Source of the DNA: QQVM01 sp035341855
Lineage (GTDB): Bacteria > Bacteroidota > Bacteroidia > AKYH767-A > 2013-40CM-41-45
DNA length: 64,000 nucleotides
Assembly (NCBI GenBank): GCA_035341855.1
Contig: DAOQWA010000001.1
Span: 62,001 to 126,000, forward strand
Reading direction: 5' to 3'
The notes beneath the pieces are model-generated. The model was given only the letters and a program-made list of their open reading frames with translations, had not been told where the DNA came from and did not search any database. A program made the position numbers and the translations under genes. Shown in pieces: positions 8,522 through 18,949 of this stretch. Numbering within the stretch: the first letter of the stretch is position 1; each line of letters opens with the position of its first letter.

Positions 8522-11500
8522 ATGCGACTTGATCACAAATTACTGTTATTACTGTTCTCACTCATACTCATCAATCAGGTTAGTGCCCAGGATAATTGTT
8601 CAGCAGCCCTTGCCTTATGTGCAAACAATCTGATTACCAGAACTACCGTAGGTGCTTCGACAGTTGGAACTGATCCTGCATTGAGTTGTGGAGACAATAC
8701 TGTCAACAACAGCGTTTGGTTCACTGTTGTTGCATTCAATAATGGCAACTGTACGATCACTGTTTCCAATATCAACAATACACCCGGACTTGAAATGCAA
8801 GTGTATACCGGAACATGCGGAGCACTTTCTGCTTTAGGGCCATGTGCAAGTGGAAGTGCCGGTACCGGAGGAACTATGAGCATGAATTTCCCAACTATAG
8901 CAGGAACCACCTATTACATAATGGTTGATGGGACCTCAGGTAACCAGGAAGCTTTTGATATCCTGGCTACCACATCCAATGATGCTATTGTTGCAAGACC
9001 TGATGCCAACTTTAATACCAACCCTTCATCCGGTTGTCGCCCACTGGCAGTTCAACTGCAGAATACTACAGTACTACATGGTGGATCTAATATCAGTTAT
9101 GAATGGCGGTTTAATGGAGGCCCTTACATCCCTTCAAGTGGATTAGATACGAATATTGTTCTCAACACTACAGGAACACATAGCGTCACTTTGCGTGTGT
9201 GTAATACTCAATGTGGCTGCAAGACAATTACTCAGGACATCATTGTTCAGGATCTCTTTCCAAGCATATCTTATACACCTTTAGCCGCCTGCCTGGGAAC
9301 TGATCTGACTTTCACAGGTTCAGCATCTATACTCCCCGATCCGCCATTTGTAGACCCTGCAATAACAAGTTGGGACTGGAATTTTGGTGATCCATCTTCT
9401 GGAATTAATAATACAGCAACAGGTCAGGTTGCAAACCACACATTTGTCGGGCCCGGTAATTCTTTCACTGTAACACTTATCACACAAGGAACGTGCGGGC
9501 CTGACACCACTCAAACAATAGTGAATTTAAGTCCCAGACCAACAGTAGATGCAGGCCCGCCTCAAACAATTTGTGAAGGGACGGCAGTTACTTTGAATGC
9601 AAGTACCACCAATCTGACTAATCCGATAACTTATAGTTGGACAGGACCCGGTAGCATTTCCTGCAGTTCATGCCAAACAACCGACATCAGCGGTCTCCCG
9701 GCCGGGGGTCCGTACACTGCTACGATCAGCGTAGTCGACAGCTTTGCATGTACAGCTGATACCACAGTTGATATCACTGTAAATCCTAAGCCTGTAGTAG
9801 ATGCCGGTCCAAATGAACTTGTTTGTGAATACGGAAGTGTCATGCTTAATGCAACCCCAACGCTTGGCACCCCTCCATTCGGTTATACTTGGTCGCCCAG
9901 TACCGGACTTGACAATGACGCGATACAAAATCCTGTTGCTTCTGTAACGAGTCCGGTAACTTATTGTGTGGTGATAACAGATAGTATTGGTTGTATGTCG
10001 GATCCTGACTGCCTGGATATTACTCTCTTCCCTAAGCCAACGATTAATGCTGCAACACCAATTCTGTGCGCATCTGAACCGGTTTTACAAAACACATTCA
10101 CAGTATCCGGCGCAGGTGCAGGCTCTGTTTATGAATGGATGCTTTCTCCGGATTACAATTTAATAAGCTCTTCAAATATAGATTCATCGTCCGTTACTGT
10201 TACGTTCCCTACAGGCATCGCCAGCACTTACACTTTTGTCTCAATTATTACCGATGGCATTACCGGATGTCGTGATACGGTGTTTACAGCCTTCACGATT
10301 AATAGCGGACTTACTATATCAGTCAGCGGGCCGAATGATGTTTGCAGAGGTGATGTGATAAATCTAACAGCCGGAGGAGCAACGACATATAATTGGACTG
10401 CCAGTCCGGCATATTCATTTTCAGATCCTAGTCTGACAGCACAATCAGTTTCACCATTAGTTTCAACAATATTTACCGTCACAGGTACGACAGGATCCTG
10501 TACCGGCGTCGCCACGCACAGTGTGACAGTGAATGCAAAACCTCTCGCAAACCTACAAGCGATACCACCGGTTTGTGGTTGCGAAACAGTAGACCTTGAC
10601 GGGACAGGAAGTACGACAGGCATGCTCTACCATTGGTCTAGTGCATCAGGCAATATAATAGCAGACACCTCGAACCTCGTCACAACAGCACAGGCTTGTC
10701 TTAATGACCTGTTCACCCTGATCGTTCTTGACCCAATGAATGGATGCTTCAAGGACACTTCAGTATCAGTCATCTCAAGACCAAAACCTGATGCAAATGC
10801 TTTTGTATCACCTGACCTGATATGCAATGGAACGAATACTTTAATCCAATTAGACGGTACGGGAAGCAACACTGATCCGGGAACAACTTATTTGTGGTCC
10901 GGCAATAACCCAGGAGCACTTATTGCAGACAGCAGCAGCTTATCAACTACTGCTGACCTGAATACAAGTACAGTATTTTATCTTACAGTAACAGATTCTC
11001 AGGGATGCGACAGCATTGCGTCAGATACAGTTCAAATATATCCTATCCCGGTTTTCTTTGCATCCAATCCATTTTTATGCACCTCTGACCCCTTATTAGA
11101 ATCAACTTTAGAAATTATTGGTGCATCCACCGGTTCAGTATATAACTGGACGAACATCGACGCATGTCTTATACCAAACTCAACAAATCTCGAATCACAA
11201 ACATTCGATTTTTCAGCATGTGGAACCGGTAGTTTTGTATTTAATGTTACGGTAACCGATGCAATTACATCTTGTGTCAATGACCTTACTGCGACGATCC
11301 AGGTCGTGGCGGGAGTTAACCTTGTTGTTTCAGGAGACACTACATTATGTGAAGGAGGAGATGTCACGCTGACTGCTTCCGGTGCGAATAATTATTTGTG
11401 GAGCACTTCAGATACTTCTTCCACACTCGTCCTTACCGGACTTGCTGCAACAGGTTCACCATATACCTATTATGTGAGTGGCACCATTGGAGGATGTGTT

Positions 11501-13540
11501 GCAGATGACATTGTTCAAGTAACAATCAATCCGGTACCTGTTACTTCACCAATTACAGGCCCGGCGACGGCTTGTGTCGGCGATACAGGAATATACTATG
11601 ACGTGAATCCTATATCGGGAAATTACACATGGCTCATACAAGGTGGGACTATAACTTCCGGTCAGGGTAGCAATATCATCACAGTGAATTGGGACTCTGT
11701 CGGAACCTATCAATTGTCAGTGGTAGACACGAATAGCTTTGGTTGTCCGGGCAATACAGAAAACATATCAGTCACGGTAAATGCAATTCCGGATTCATCA
11801 ACCAGTATTATTGGCCCTTTAATAGTTTGCGAAAATTCAATGCAGACATACTTCGTTGTTTCTAATGCCGGATCACAATATACATGGTCGGTAACAGGAG
11901 GAACTATTGTTGGTACAAATGTTTCAGATATTATTGATGTTATCTGGGGTTCAAGCGGGACAGGTGAAATCAGTGTCTACGAAATAAACTCCAATGCATG
12001 CTCCGGTCCGGTTATCATACAAAATGTAACTATTAATGCAAGACCAGTACTGCCAATCGTGAGTGGAGATATAAGTGCATGTGATAGCAGCACGGCATTT
12101 TATTCGACAGTATTTAATCCGGGATCAACTTATAGCTGGCATATATCCGGTGGTACCATTACGAACACGAGCAACAATACTGACAGTATAGAAGTGACGT
12201 GGACTACAACGGGTTTAGGATTTGTGAACGTCTCGGAAACCAATTCAAATGGCTGTACAAGTGATACAAGTATTTACTCTGTAACCGTGAACACAAAACC
12301 CCTGGCAACCGCCTCGCCGGACTCTGCTACCCTTTGCCAGAATACCTCTTTGACAATAGCGGGTTCTGCCATCGGGTCAACTATACAATGGATCAGTAGT
12401 GGAACCGGAACATTTAGTAATTCTTCCATAAGTTCCCCGGTCTACACGGTAGGCAGTTCTGACACCGGACTGGTTCGTTTACAAATGATCGTAAGTTCTG
12501 CACCATGCGATAATGATACGGCAGAAGTTATTCTACATATTTCTCCATCGCCGGTTGTAAGCATCACTGGTAGCTCGAATACGATTTGTTATGGAGACAA
12601 TGATACTCTCGTAGCACAAGGAGGTGGAACATATTTATGGATGCCGGGAGGATCAACAAATTCAACGATAGTAGTGAGCCCCCCTGTTACGACTACATAC
12701 TATGTGACAGTATCCAATAGTTATGCATGTAGTACAGATGATTCTGTGTTGGTTACCGTAAATCCTCCGGGAATTCCGAATGCCGGTAGTGACCAACAGA
12801 TATGTCGCGGAGATACTGCAAGTTTTGCAGGTACACAAGCCGGTGGCGGCGGCTATAGTTGGGCAAGTCTTGGTGACGGCTTCTTTCTACCCGGCACCTC
12901 AGACCAACAAGTTCTTTATATTCCGGGAGTACAAGACACAATTAATCAGACAGTTGATATTGTACTTACAACGACAGGATACTGTTTGAACCTTACAGAC
13001 ACATTGACGCTTCAGGTTAACGACCTTCCATCCATTGATGCCGGACCTGACACAACAATTACATCAGGACCCGGTACAGGTGTTTCTGTGAATTTAACTC
13101 CTGCTCTCCTCAACGGTACAGGTGTTCATTGGACTAGCAGTGGAACCGGCACTTTTTCGCCTTACGATACAAGCTTCAATGCACAATATGTTCCTTCAGA
13201 TGCCGATTTTTTACTTGACTCAGTAATTATTACTGCCACATCAACAGGGTCGTGCCGACCGGTTTCTGATTTGCTTGTTATTGTGTTCACACCATTTAAG
13301 ATCCCCAATGTATTCACTCCTTATCCAAGCTCACCGGGATTGAATGACTATTTTGAGATTCCCAACTTACCTCGAAATTCAGGTTTAAAAATATGGAATC
13401 GTTGGGGCTTAGTTGTATTTGCGACTGATGATTATCTTAATAATTGGGAAGCAGCAGGCCAACCGGCGGAAATTTACTATTATGTGTTGACTACCTACAG
13501 GAAAGAATATAAAGGATGGCTGCAAATAATAAGAGACTAA
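8522..13540 (+). CDS. Giant Ig-like/PKD-like surface protein, T9SS type B sorting domain
   Basis: The ATG at 8522 starts right at a signal peptide (MRLDHKLLLLLFSLILINQ, cleaved after VSAQ), so I prefer it to the in-frame ATG at 8477. The protein has 1672 residues. An N-terminal beta-sandwich (DNCSAALALC, then TTYYIMVDGTSG) resembles PPC-like modules. A chain of about 15 PKD/Ig-like units follows, recognised by recurring PxVDAGP, CxGxxVTLxA, YxWSP and SVTVN phrases. The last 90 residues (IPNVFTPYPSSPGLNDYF, LKIWNRWGLVVF, YYYVLTT) form the gliding-motility-associated type B C-terminal domain, which sends cargo through the type IX system. It is therefore predicted to be surface-exposed or secreted, probably adhesive. 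Its stop lies 5 bases from the convergent prenyl synthase stop. Confidence 0.9.
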   Translation: MRLDHKLLLLLFSLILINQVSAQDNCSAALALCANNLITRTTVGASTVGTDPALSCGDNTVNNSVWFTVVAFNNGNCTITVSNINNTPGLEMQVYTGTCGALSALGPCASGSAGTGGTMSMNFPTIAGTTYYIMVDGTSGNQEAFDILATTSNDAIVARPDANFNTNPSSGCRPLAVQLQNTTVLHGGSNISYEWRFNGGPYIPSSGLDTNIVLNTTGTHSVTLRVCNTQCGCKTITQDIIVQDLFPSISYTPLAACLGTDLTFTGSASILPDPPFVDPAITSWDWNFGDPSSGINNTATGQVANHTFVGPGNSFTVTLITQGTCGPDTTQTIVNLSPRPTVDAGPPQTICEGTAVTLNASTTNLTNPITYSWTGPGSISCSSCQTTDISGLPAGGPYTATISVVDSFACTADTTVDITVNPKPVVDAGPNELVCEYGSVMLNATPTLGTPPFGYTWSPSTGLDNDAIQNPVASVTSPVTYCVVITDSIGCMSDPDCLDITLFPKPTINAATPILCASEPVLQNTFTVSGAGAGSVYEWMLSPDYNLISSSNIDSSSVTVTFPTGIASTYTFVSIITDGITGCRDTVFTAFTINSGLTISVSGPNDVCRGDVINLTAGGATTYNWTASPAYSFSDPSLTAQSVSPLVSTIFTVTGTTGSCTGVATHSVTVNAKPLANLQAIPPVCGCETVDLDGTGSTTGMLYHWSSASGNIIADTSNLVTTAQACLNDLFTLIVLDPMNGCFKDTSVSVISRPKPDANAFVSPDLICNGTNTLIQLDGTGSNTDPGTTYLWSGNNPGALIADSSSLSTTADLNTSTVFYLTVTDSQGCDSIASDTVQIYPIPVFFASNPFLCTSDPLLESTLEIIGASTGSVYNWTNIDACLIPNSTNLESQTFDFSACGTGSFVFNVTVTDAITSCVNDLTATIQVVAGVNLVVSGDTTLCEGGDVTLTASGANNYLWSTSDTSSTLVLTGLAATGSPYTYYVSGTIGGCVADDIVQVTINPVPVTSPITGPATACVGDTGIYYDVNPISGNYTWLIQGGTITSGQGSNIITVNWDSVGTYQLSVVDTNSFGCPGNTENISVTVNAIPDSSTSIIGPLIVCENSMQTYFVVSNAGSQYTWSVTGGTIVGTNVSDIIDVIWGSSGTGEISVYEINSNACSGPVIIQNVTINARPVLPIVSGDISACDSSTAFYSTVFNPGSTYSWHISGGTITNTSNNTDSIEVTWTTTGLGFVNVSETNSNGCTSDTSIYSVTVNTKPLATASPDSATLCQNTSLTIAGSAIGSTIQWISSGTGTFSNSSISSPVYTVGSSDTGLVRLQMIVSSAPCDNDTAEVILHISPSPVVSITGSSNTICYGDNDTLVAQGGGTYLWMPGGSTNSTIVVSPPVTTTYYVTVSNSYACSTDDSVLVTVNPPGIPNAGSDQQICRGDTASFAGTQAGGGGYSWASLGDGFFLPGTSDQQVLYIPGVQDTINQTVDIVLTTTGYCLNLTDTLTLQVNDLPSIDAGPDTTITSGPGTGVSVNLTPALLNGTGVHWTSSGTGTFSPYDTSFNAQYVPSDADFLLDSVIITATSTGSCRPVSDLLVIVFTPFKIPNVFTPYPSSPGLNDYFEIPNLPRNSGLKIWNRWGLVVFATDDYLNNWEAAGQPAEIYYYVLTTYRKEYKGWLQIIRD

Positions 13541-13545
13541 ATTCA

Positions 13546-14520
13546 TTAAGCCTCTCTGACCATCAATCTTTCGGCAAGCTCTGAAAGCATTTCTTTCTTT
13601 GAGGATTCTGCTTCAACTTTTTGAAAATCATTCATCGCACGTAAAAAATAGTTTTCCATATCAGTTTCCGCTTTCCTTCGAACGCCCATGCTTTCGAATA
13701 TAGCAGTTACGGCGGGTATTTTCAACTCAGGCTCTGCTTTTCCCGTTTCAAGCCACTTCTTCAGTTCGTTTACTTTTTCATTATCATCATGTGCCAAAGC
13801 ATGTAGTAAGAGGATAGTTTTTTTATTTGATAAAATATCACCTCCAACCTGCTTGCCAAACTTTTCAGATTCGGCATAGAGATCAAGAATGTCATCATGA
13901 AGCTGAAAAGCTATTCCCAAATTCTTCCCGAAATTGTACATGTGTTGTGCATTTTCTGGTCCTGCTCCTGCCAATATGGATCCAATTTGCAATGAACAAC
14001 CAAGCAAAACTGCAGTTTTAAGACTGATCATTTCTAAGTATTCCTGAATGCTCACAATCTCTCTGCTCTCAAAATTCATATCGAACTGCTGACCTTCACA
14101 AACTTCTGCTGCAGTTTTAAAAAACAAATCCAAAACAGGTCCCCGTTTTGAATCTTCCGCATCCATCATCAGCTGGCATGATTTCACGAACATGGTATCG
14201 CCTGATAAAATTGCAATATTGGGATTCCATTTTGTAAATACTGTTGCTTTTCCTCTGCGGAGAGGTGCATTATCCATGATGTCATCATGTAACAGAGTGA
14301 AATTGTGAAATACTTCAATGCCCAATGCAGGTCCAATGGCCTTTGAGATATCACCTCCGAAAAGCTCATTAGCCATCAATACAAGGCAAGGCCTTAAACG
14401 TTTACCACCTAAGGAAAGCATGTACCGGATAGGCTCATACAACTCCGGAGGGGAACCAGGAATTGACAGGGCGGAAATCTCTTTCTCAATCAGCTCCTGA
14501 TAATATTTCGGCGAATGCAT
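13546..14520 (-). CDS. Polyprenyl diphosphate synthase
   Basis: 324 residues, the usual length of long-chain trans-isoprenyl diphosphate synthases. The first aspartate-rich motif is DDIMD at residues 79-83 in LLHDDIMDNAPLRRG, the second is DDILD in QLHDDILD; together they bind the magnesium-diphosphate groups. GGKRLRP (residues 38-44) binds isopentenyl diphosphate. The enzyme condenses isopentenyl diphosphate units onto an allylic primer, most likely to make the quinone side chain or a related polyprenyl chain; product length cannot be read from sequence. It is last in a run of - strand genes, 50 bases after the epimerase gene, and meets the T9SS cargo gene tail to tail. Confidence 0.92.
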   Translation of the reverse strand: MHSPKYYQELIEKEISALSIPGSPPELYEPIRYMLSLGGKRLRPCLVLMANELFGGDISKAIGPALGIEVFHNFTLLHDDIMDNAPLRRGKATVFTKWNPNIAILSGDTMFVKSCQLMMDAEDSKRGPVLDLFFKTAAEVCEGQQFDMNFESREIVSIQEYLEMISLKTAVLLGCSLQIGSILAGAGPENAQHMYNFGKNLGIAFQLHDDILDLYAESEKFGKQVGGDILSNKKTILLLHALAHDDNEKVNELKKWLETGKAEPELKIPAVTAIFESMGVRRKAETDMENYFLRAMNDFQKVEAESSKKEMLSELAERLMVREA

Positions 14521-14570
14521 ATGTAAACTTAGAAATATTCAGGCAAAGTCAAGATAAATGAAAGCACAAA

Positions 14571-15512
14571 TTAATGAGTAACAAATCGATCACTGCGAAT
14601 CAGTTCACGAAGGCCAGCCTCTAAAGAAGTAAAATCACGTTTCAATAAGGATTTCATTGTAGAAACATCCGGTTTCCTGCGTGTCATATCTCCTTCTTTT
14701 AAGGAAGGGAGATGAATTATATTGGAACGACTGTTTGTAACCTCAATAATTGTCTTGGCTAATTGAAGAACTGTGATCTCCTGATCAGTTCCGATATTAG
14801 CTACATCATTTAATACCAAATTATTATAAAAGGCATTACAAGTTGCTTCAAGATGATCATCGATGAAACAAAAGGTTCTGGTTTGACTTCCATCTCCATA
14901 AATCGTTATGTCCTTATCCTGCAATGCAGCAAGCAAGAACTTGGTGATTACAAAGTCAGAACTTTGCTTTGGACCGTAAGTATTGAATAACCTGAAAATA
15001 GTATAGTCAAGATCGTACTCATGCTTAAATGATCGCAAATAAGCTTCCCCGACATTTTTAACAATAGCATAAGGAAGTCGTGAATTTAATGGTGTCGTGT
15101 GTTCATTCTGAGGGAACTCTACAGGTTCGCCATAAACTTCCGAAGAAGAGGTATAAAACACTCTTTTCACGCCGGTGTTCTTGGACAAACTGAGAATATT
15201 ATTTATCCCTTGAATATCATGCAATACCATTACAGGATGAGCCAGAGTTCTTTTCACCCCGACTACAGCGGCGTAATGAAATACATAATCAAATCGGTAA
15301 GCGAGAAAAACACTTGAAATGTCTTTCAACTCATTTGCATCTGCTTTAATGAATTTGACATTCTTGTGCACTGATTTAGGGACTTTCGATAGAGAACCTG
15401 TGAGCAGATTGTCAACGATCACAACGTAGTTTTCCGGATCCTTTGCCAGTCTTTCTGCCAGGCTGCTGGCTATAAAACCTGCACCACCTGTAATTAGTAT
15501 TTTTCGCATCAT
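14571..15512 (-). CDS. NAD-dependent nucleotide-sugar epimerase/dehydratase (extended SDR)
   Basis: 313 residues. The N-terminal Rossmann motif is ITGGAGFIASSLAERL. The catalytic set is TSSSEVYG (Ser) and YAIVK (Tyr-x-x-x-Lys), and a substrate-side segment FRLFNTYGPKQ follows, all typical of extended SDR enzymes on UDP- or dTDP-sugars such as UDP-glucose 4-epimerase or UDP-glucuronate decarboxylase. The exact sugar product is not determinable. Two adjacent ATG codons begin the frame (MMRK); the second is equally possible. It sits 125 bases downstream of rmlA and 50 bases upstream of the prenyl synthase gene, fitting a role in making activated sugars for envelope polysaccharides. Confidence 0.88.
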   Translation of the reverse strand: MMRKILITGGAGFIASSLAERLAKDPENYVVIVDNLLTGSLSKVPKSVHKNVKFIKADANELKDISSVFLAYRFDYVFHYAAVVGVKRTLAHPVMVLHDIQGINNILSLSKNTGVKRVFYTSSSEVYGEPVEFPQNEHTTPLNSRLPYAIVKNVGEAYLRSFKHEYDLDYTIFRLFNTYGPKQSSDFVITKFLLAALQDKDITIYGDGSQTRTFCFIDDHLEATCNAFYNNLVLNDVANIGTDQEITVLQLAKTIIEVTNSRSNIIHLPSLKEGDMTRRKPDVSTMKSLLKRDFTSLEAGLRELIRSDRFVTH

Positions 15513-15637
15513 AATATTAAAGAATTAGAACTGTGATGAACCATTCTCTAAAGTTTGTATTTTTCTCAATTCACAATATAACCATTCCACCAATAGATGG
15601 CAAATGTTGGCGAACAGTATAAATCTATCTGCCAAAA

Positions 15638-16501
15638 TTATTCGTTGAGCAATGAAAGCAAGTATTTTCCATAACCACTTTTCACCAATGGCTCAGCAAT
15701 CTTTCTTAACTGACTTGAGTTTATAAAACCCATTGAATATGCTACTTCTTCGATACAACCAATTTTGTGCCCTTGCCGGTCTTCAATAACCTGAACATAC
15801 TGTGCAGCCTGCATCAATGATGTAAAAGTTCCTGTATCGAGCCAGGCGGTACCTTTATCAAGAATACCTACTTTCAGCATCCCTTTCTCGAGATAAATTT
15901 TATTTACGTCCGTAATTTCATATTCGCCTCTTGGACTAGGCTTAAGGTCTTTTGCAATTTGGATTACTGAATTATCATAAAAGTACAATCCTGGTACCGC
16001 ATAGTTCGATTTAGGCTTCACCGGTTTTTCTTCGATTGATATCGCATTATTCTGCCTGTCGAATTCTACAACACCATATCGTTCAGGATCTGAAACATGA
16101 TATGCAAAAACGACACCGCCATTTGGATCAATATTATTCTGCAGCAATTGCTGCAAACCTGTACCGTAAAATATATTATCACCTAAAATAAGGGCAACTT
16201 TATCCTTTCCAATAAACTTTTCTCCGAGTACGAAAGCCTGTGCAAGTCCGTTTGGCACCTGTTGTTCCACATAAGAAAATTTACAACCTATTTCTGATCC
16301 GTCGCCAAGCAATCGTTTAAAATGAGGAAGATCATGGGGTGTAGAGATGATCAAGATTTCATTTATACCGGCCATCATGAGGACCGATAATGGATAATAA
16401 ATCATCGGTTTGTCATACACAGGCATGAGTTGCTTACTCATTGCAAGAGTTATAGGATGAAGTCTTGTGCCGGAGCCTCCGGCCAGGATAATACCTTTCA
16501 T
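15638..16501 (-). CDS. rmlA: Glucose-1-phosphate thymidylyltransferase
   Basis: 287 residues, the standard size for RmlA/RfbA. The nucleotide-binding start is GGSGTRLHPITLAMSKQLMP, followed by YDKPMIYYPLSVLMMAGI. ALILGDNIFYG, EEKPVKPKSNYAVPGLYF and KGTAWLDTGTF are further hallmark blocks. The enzyme joins dTTP and glucose-1-phosphate into dTDP-glucose, the first step to dTDP-rhamnose and related deoxysugars. No rmlB, rmlC or rmlD is adjacent, so the rest of the pathway must lie elsewhere. Its start is only 6 bases beyond the stop of the RND exporter gene, so the two are almost certainly co-transcribed. Confidence 0.95.
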   Translation of the reverse strand: MKGIILAGGSGTRLHPITLAMSKQLMPVYDKPMIYYPLSVLMMAGINEILIISTPHDLPHFKRLLGDGSEIGCKFSYVEQQVPNGLAQAFVLGEKFIGKDKVALILGDNIFYGTGLQQLLQNNIDPNGGVVFAYHVSDPERYGVVEFDRQNNAISIEEKPVKPKSNYAVPGLYFYDNSVIQIAKDLKPSPRGEYEITDVNKIYLEKGMLKVGILDKGTAWLDTGTFTSLMQAAQYVQVIEDRQGHKIGCIEEVAYSMGFINSSQLRKIAEPLVKSGYGKYLLSLLNE

Positions 16502-16507
16502 ATAGCC

Positions 16508-18949
16508 TTAGTGTTTAATTTTTTCATCACTAATCTTCAAATCCAAATGTTGAGTCTCAGCATGAAGCCGTACCCTGAGATCATCAAGTTCAACATCCTC
16601 ATCTTCATCAAAGACCTGAAACAATGGCTCTTTCAGGAAGGCCTTTGTAATAATTCTTTTTTCCAGTGACAAGAGCAAGGAAGGAAGCAAAATAAGATTG
16701 CTGAACATAGCGATCAAAAGCGTGACGGAGATTAGTACTCCCAAAGCAGAAGTGCCTCCAAAGCTGGAAGCCGCAAAAATAAAAAATCCTGCAAATAGAA
16801 TGATGGCAGTATAGATCATACTAATTCCTGTCTCTTGTATAGCAAGCGAAACCGTCTTAGAAATACTTCCTCCATACCTCCGCAATTCCTGTCTGTATTT
16901 AGTAAGGAAATACATAGTCCCATCACTCGCGATGCCAAATGCAATACTAAAAATAAGGATTGTTGAAGGCTTCAATGGAATACTAAAAAAACCCATGATA
17001 GCAGCGGTGAGTAGCAAAGGGCTCATGCTTGGAATAAGGGCAATAATCACCATTCGAAAGGACATGAACAGAAAAAACATGACCGTTCCTATCAGTAAAA
17101 TGGCAAGAAGCACACTCTCCTTCAGATTTAACAACAGGTAATCATTGTTTTTTAGAAATATTATAGAATTTCCGGTAAGTTTCAAGTCATACTCTTCCGG
17201 ACTGAAAATACTATCCAGTCGCGGTTTAAGCTCATCCATTAGCAACTTCATTTTTATCGATCCAATGTCAGCCACCTGAAAACTGATGCGAGTCACCTGA
17301 TTGGTACTATCAATGATAGAGCGAAACATACGCTGATTCTCCTTAGCCCCGGAGGAATAGCCCGAAAGCCTTGCCATCTCTTCAACGTTTGGAATCAGGT
17401 AGTACTTTGGTTCATTGTCATTCAATCCCTGATAGGAAAACTTGATCCCTTCGGCTATTGATACAGGTTCCGAAAATTCCTTATAATTGGCAAGAACTTT
17501 TTGCAACCTGTGGATCTTGTATAATGTTTTTAGTTCAAGCGCCTTGCCTTTTTCTCTTGTGTCTACTGTAACTTCGAAAGGAAGGACGCCTTTGAAATGT
17601 TTTTCAAAGAACTTAAGATCGGTATAAATAACATCTTTTTTCGGAAGGTCATCAACAACAAAACCTACGGTGGTTATCCGGCTTATACCGTAAACACAAA
17701 CAGCCAGCAGGAAGAAAACAGAAATGTATATTCTTCTACGGTAATGGTGAACCCAATGATCGATCTTATCCAAAAAAAACTGAAGCGTTTTACGTTCCAG
17801 ATGTTTTACCTGCTTTACTGAAGGTGCAGGAAGAAAGCTATAAACAATCGGAATGAACACAAGCGAGATCAGGAAGGTGACCATGACATTGATAGATGTT
17901 ATAACACCAAATTCAATGAGTACTTCGCTATGAGTGAATGCAAAAACCAAAAAGCCCAGAGCCGTAGTTACATTCGCCATAAAAGTACTCACGCCTATCC
18001 TGTAAATCGTTCTGGCTAATGACTTGATCTTATTTCCATGCTTTGCATATTCCTGCTGGTATTTATTCAACAGCAAAATACAATTGGGCAAACCTATGAC
18101 GATGATCAATGGAGGTATTAAACTTGTAAGAATCGTGATCTTATAGCCGAATAGCACCAGGGTACCAAAAGACCATATGACACCAAAAATTACAACAATC
18201 ATAGGGAACAATACTGCATTAAAACTTCTGAAAAAGACCAACAGGATCAAAGAAGTAATGATGAGGGCCAGGATAACGAACATCTTCATCTCCCCGACGA
18301 TTTTCTCGGAGACAGCGGTTCTGATATAAGGCAATCCGGAATAGTGCAATGTAATACCGTTCTCAGTAGCAAAAACCTCTGACATGTCTTTGATCTGCTT
18401 CACCATGCCTATCCGGTTCTTGGTATTGAGCGTCTGCTGATCAAAAGTGATAGCCATTAAGGTAGCAGCTGAATCAGGATTCAGTAATAGCCCTTCATAA
18501 AAAGGCAAACCTTCCAAGGCCTCCTTTATCTTGTCAACTTCCTCCTGTGACTCCGGTTTGCGATCTGTAAGAGGCTTAAAGTCCAGTTTATGTGTAGAAT
18601 CATTCCTTTCAACCTTGAAAGCTCTGGCGATGGATACTACCTCCTGGATACCTTCTATTTCCTTAACCCCTTTGGTAAGATCATACCAACCATTGAAAGT
18701 TTTCTGTTCAAAAATCTTGTCGCTCTGAAAACCGATGACCATTACCGTCCCGTCCTCTCCGAACTTTTCTTTGAACTTCAGGTATTCAGCATAAGTAGAA
18801 TCAGTGGACGGAAGGATCTTTGCCCCTTCATAACTAAGCTGCACTTTACTGGCAAAGTAAGCCATGAACCCTGTCATCAATAACAAGGAAATCAGGGATG
18901 CGATGCGGTATCGTAATATTATTCGCGCTGTAGCTTCCAGCATGATCAA
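16508..18949 (-). CDS. RND superfamily exporter, MMPL/patched-like
   Basis: 813 residues with two repeated halves. Each half has one N-terminal helix, a large periplasmic loop (about residues 35-215 and 430-610) and a block of five or six membrane helices (about 220-390 and 620-770). The helix blocks resemble sterol-sensing/MMPL domains (for example LILLVFFRSFNAVLFPMI and SIAFGIASDGTMYFLTKY, which carries the acidic residue expected in the proton path). Such proteins move lipids, hopanoids or hydrophobic compounds using the proton gradient. The C-terminal 45 residues are charged and cytoplasmic. Substrate is unknown; the downstream rmlA, epimerase and prenyl synthase genes suggest an envelope lipid or glycoconjugate, by inference. 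Confidence 0.88.
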   Translation of the reverse strand: MIMLEATARIILRYRIASLISLLLMTGFMAYFASKVQLSYEGAKILPSTDSTYAEYLKFKEKFGEDGTVMVIGFQSDKIFEQKTFNGWYDLTKGVKEIEGIQEVVSIARAFKVERNDSTHKLDFKPLTDRKPESQEEVDKIKEALEGLPFYEGLLLNPDSAATLMAITFDQQTLNTKNRIGMVKQIKDMSEVFATENGITLHYSGLPYIRTAVSEKIVGEMKMFVILALIITSLILLVFFRSFNAVLFPMIVVIFGVIWSFGTLVLFGYKITILTSLIPPLIIVIGLPNCILLLNKYQQEYAKHGNKIKSLARTIYRIGVSTFMANVTTALGFLVFAFTHSEVLIEFGVITSINVMVTFLISLVFIPIVYSFLPAPSVKQVKHLERKTLQFFLDKIDHWVHHYRRRIYISVFFLLAVCVYGISRITTVGFVVDDLPKKDVIYTDLKFFEKHFKGVLPFEVTVDTREKGKALELKTLYKIHRLQKVLANYKEFSEPVSIAEGIKFSYQGLNDNEPKYYLIPNVEEMARLSGYSSGAKENQRMFRSIIDSTNQVTRISFQVADIGSIKMKLLMDELKPRLDSIFSPEEYDLKLTGNSIIFLKNNDYLLLNLKESVLLAILLIGTVMFFLFMSFRMVIIALIPSMSPLLLTAAIMGFFSIPLKPSTILIFSIAFGIASDGTMYFLTKYRQELRRYGGSISKTVSLAIQETGISMIYTAIILFAGFFIFAASSFGGTSALGVLISVTLLIAMFSNLILLPSLLLSLEKRIITKAFLKEPLFQVFDEDEDVELDDLRVRLHAETQHLDLKISDEKIKH

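Noticed and set aside
13541..13545. Terminator between the convergent T9SS cargo and prenyl synthase genes
   Set aside because: Only 5 bases separate the stop codons and no hairpin with T-run lies near; each transcript probably ends inside the other gene or by Rho.
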